A stretch of DNA of 7,034 nt from Spirochaetaceae bacterium (GTDB lineage Bacteria; Spirochaetota; Spirochaetia; JABEVK01). The DNA is taken from contig JAHFSN010000103.1 of the NCBI GenBank assembly GCA_023265735.1, positions 1 to 7,034 of the forward strand, in the 5' to 3' direction. The position numbers and the translations under genes are program-made. The notes beneath the pieces were generated by a model. That model made no database searches and was not told the DNA's origin. It saw nothing but the letters and a program-made list of their open reading frames with translations. The number at the start of each line of letters is the position of its first letter. Position 1 is the stretch's first letter. Positions 6,386-7,034 of the stretch are shown in pieces.

Positions 6386-6997
6386 CTAGACCCGGGAAGG
6401 ACAGACCGCGTTCAAGACACATTCGGGGCACTGGGGCCGCGTCGGCCGGCAGGTTTCCCTCCCCAGGAACGACATCGCCATTCCCGCTTCGCCCCAGAGT
6501 TCCCGATCCAAGGCCGCCATCAGCTGCTTTTCGATCTTGGTGGCATCGGTACCCGAAGCGATCCCCAGCCGGGGTGCTACACGAAGCACGTGGAGGTCCA
6601 CCACGATGCCTTCGGCCGGGCGTCGCGACTCACGCAGGATGACGTTGGCCGACTTTCGACCGATTCCGGGTAGCTCAACGAGCTCACCGAGGGTCCGGGG
6701 AATGGCCTCGTCGCTACCGACCCTTTGGGCCAGGCCTAGCAGCCAAACGGTCTTGTTCCGGTAGTTCCGAACGGAGTGCAGGAGGGCGTAAAGTTCTGCC
6801 GGCGACCCCTCGGCCAGGCTGGCCATCGTCGGAAAGGAGCGAAAGAACTCGGGGGCCAGCTGGTTGATGTGGCGGTCAGAATCCTGGGCGGCCAGGAGGA
6901 CCATGACCACGAGCTGGTACAGATTCCCGTAGGCCAGAGGATGGGGTTTTCCCCGGTACTTTTCGATGAGGGGCCCCAGGGCCGCGCTCCAGTCCAT
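6386..6997 (-). CDS. nth: Endonuclease III (HhH-GPD DNA glycosylase/AP lyase with 4Fe-4S cluster)
   Basis: A 203-residue base-excision-repair enzyme that removes oxidised pyrimidines and cleaves the abasic site. The helix-hairpin-helix is LPGIGRKSANVIL (109-121), containing the catalytic lysine K115. The catalytic aspartate is D134 in VVDLH, where E. coli Nth has VDTH. LLAAQDSD (34-41) matches the conserved N-terminal SAQATD region. The C-terminus has cysteines 183, 190, 193 and 199 in the exact C-X6-C-X2-C-X5-C spacing of the iron-sulphur cluster loop. The length is close to that of E. coli Nth (211). The start at ATG 6997 is set by a strong AGGAGGT site. It converges on nadC with a 6-bp gap, so the two genes are not in one operon. 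MutY is excluded by length and lack of the C-terminal NUDIX-like domain. Confidence 0.95.
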   Translation of the reverse strand: MDWSAALGPLIEKYRGKPHPLAYGNLYQLVVMVLLAAQDSDRHINQLAPEFFRSFPTMASLAEGSPAELYALLHSVRNYRNKTVWLLGLAQRVGSDEAIPRTLGELVELPGIGRKSANVILRESRRPAEGIVVDLHVLRVAPRLGIASGTDATKIEKQLMAALDRELWGEAGMAMSFLGRETCRPTRPQCPECVLNAVCPSRV

Positions 6998-7001
6998 GAC
7001 G

Positions 7002-7008
7002 ACCTCCT
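7002..7008 (-). promoter_or_regulatory. Strong ribosome-binding site of nth
   Basis: The minus strand reads AGGAGGT here, 4 nt ahead of the ATG at 6997-6995, which fixes the endonuclease III start. A minus-strand TAG (7009-7007) overlaps this site. It could be the stop of a same-strand gene lying mostly beyond the window, but too little is visible to call it. Confidence 0.75.
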
Positions 7009-7034
7009 ATGATCGGCGGGTCCGTTTCATCTCC

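Noticed and set aside
7007..7034. Minus-strand end of a further gene (frame ending in TAG at 7009-7007)
   Set aside because: Only about eight codons are visible before the window edge, with nothing to recognise; other frames are equally possible.

Overview
The window is a GC-rich, densely packed bacterial chromosome segment. It has GTG as well as ATG starts, 4-bp stop/start overlaps and clear purine-rich Shine-Dalgarno sites. An NtrC-type sigma-54 activator, a DagK-type lipid kinase, a branched-chain 2-oxoacid dehydrogenase-like enzyme and NadC together fit a Gram-negative-like heterotroph. Acidobacteriota or a deltaproteobacterial-type lineage would be my guess, but the sequence alone does not fix the taxon. 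I see no mobile element, CRISPR array, tRNA or rRNA.

Layout. Positions 1-2103 (+ strand) hold a tight run: the C-terminal part of a sigma-54-dependent Fis-type regulator (3-689, cut by the window edge), a diacylglycerol/lipid kinase that starts inside the regulator's stop codon (686-1762), and a small unrecognised protein (1783-2103). The 77-bp gap at 2104-2180 carries a good sigma-70-like promoter (TTGACT, 17 bp, TATCCT). A perfect 8-bp inverted repeat with an 8-bp spacer (2147-2170) lies between its -10 box and the ribosome-binding site, and is a likely operator.

This promoter drives the centrepiece, a 1114-residue protein (2181-5525). It joins in one chain a thiamine-diphosphate 2-oxoacid dehydrogenase E1 alpha, an E1 beta, a lipoyl domain and a complete 3-oxoacyl-ACP synthase III (KAS III, FabH-like). 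nadC (5522-6379) follows with a 4-bp overlap. On the opposite strand, an endonuclease III gene (6386-6997) converges on nadC with only 6 bp between the stop codons.

How it may work. The E1 part would decarboxylate a (probably branched-chain) 2-oxoacid and acylate its own lipoyl lysine. A normal complex would then use an E2 acyltransferase to make acyl-CoA. Here the E2 catalytic domain is absent and a KAS III with an intact Cys-His-Asn triad takes its place. Two arginines that bind CoA in E. coli FabH align with Ser and Tyr. The simplest reading is a self-contained primer machine in which the acyl group goes from lipoyl to the KAS III cysteine and is condensed with malonyl-ACP, without free acyl-CoA. 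The domain architecture is read directly from the sequence; the CoA-free transfer is inference.
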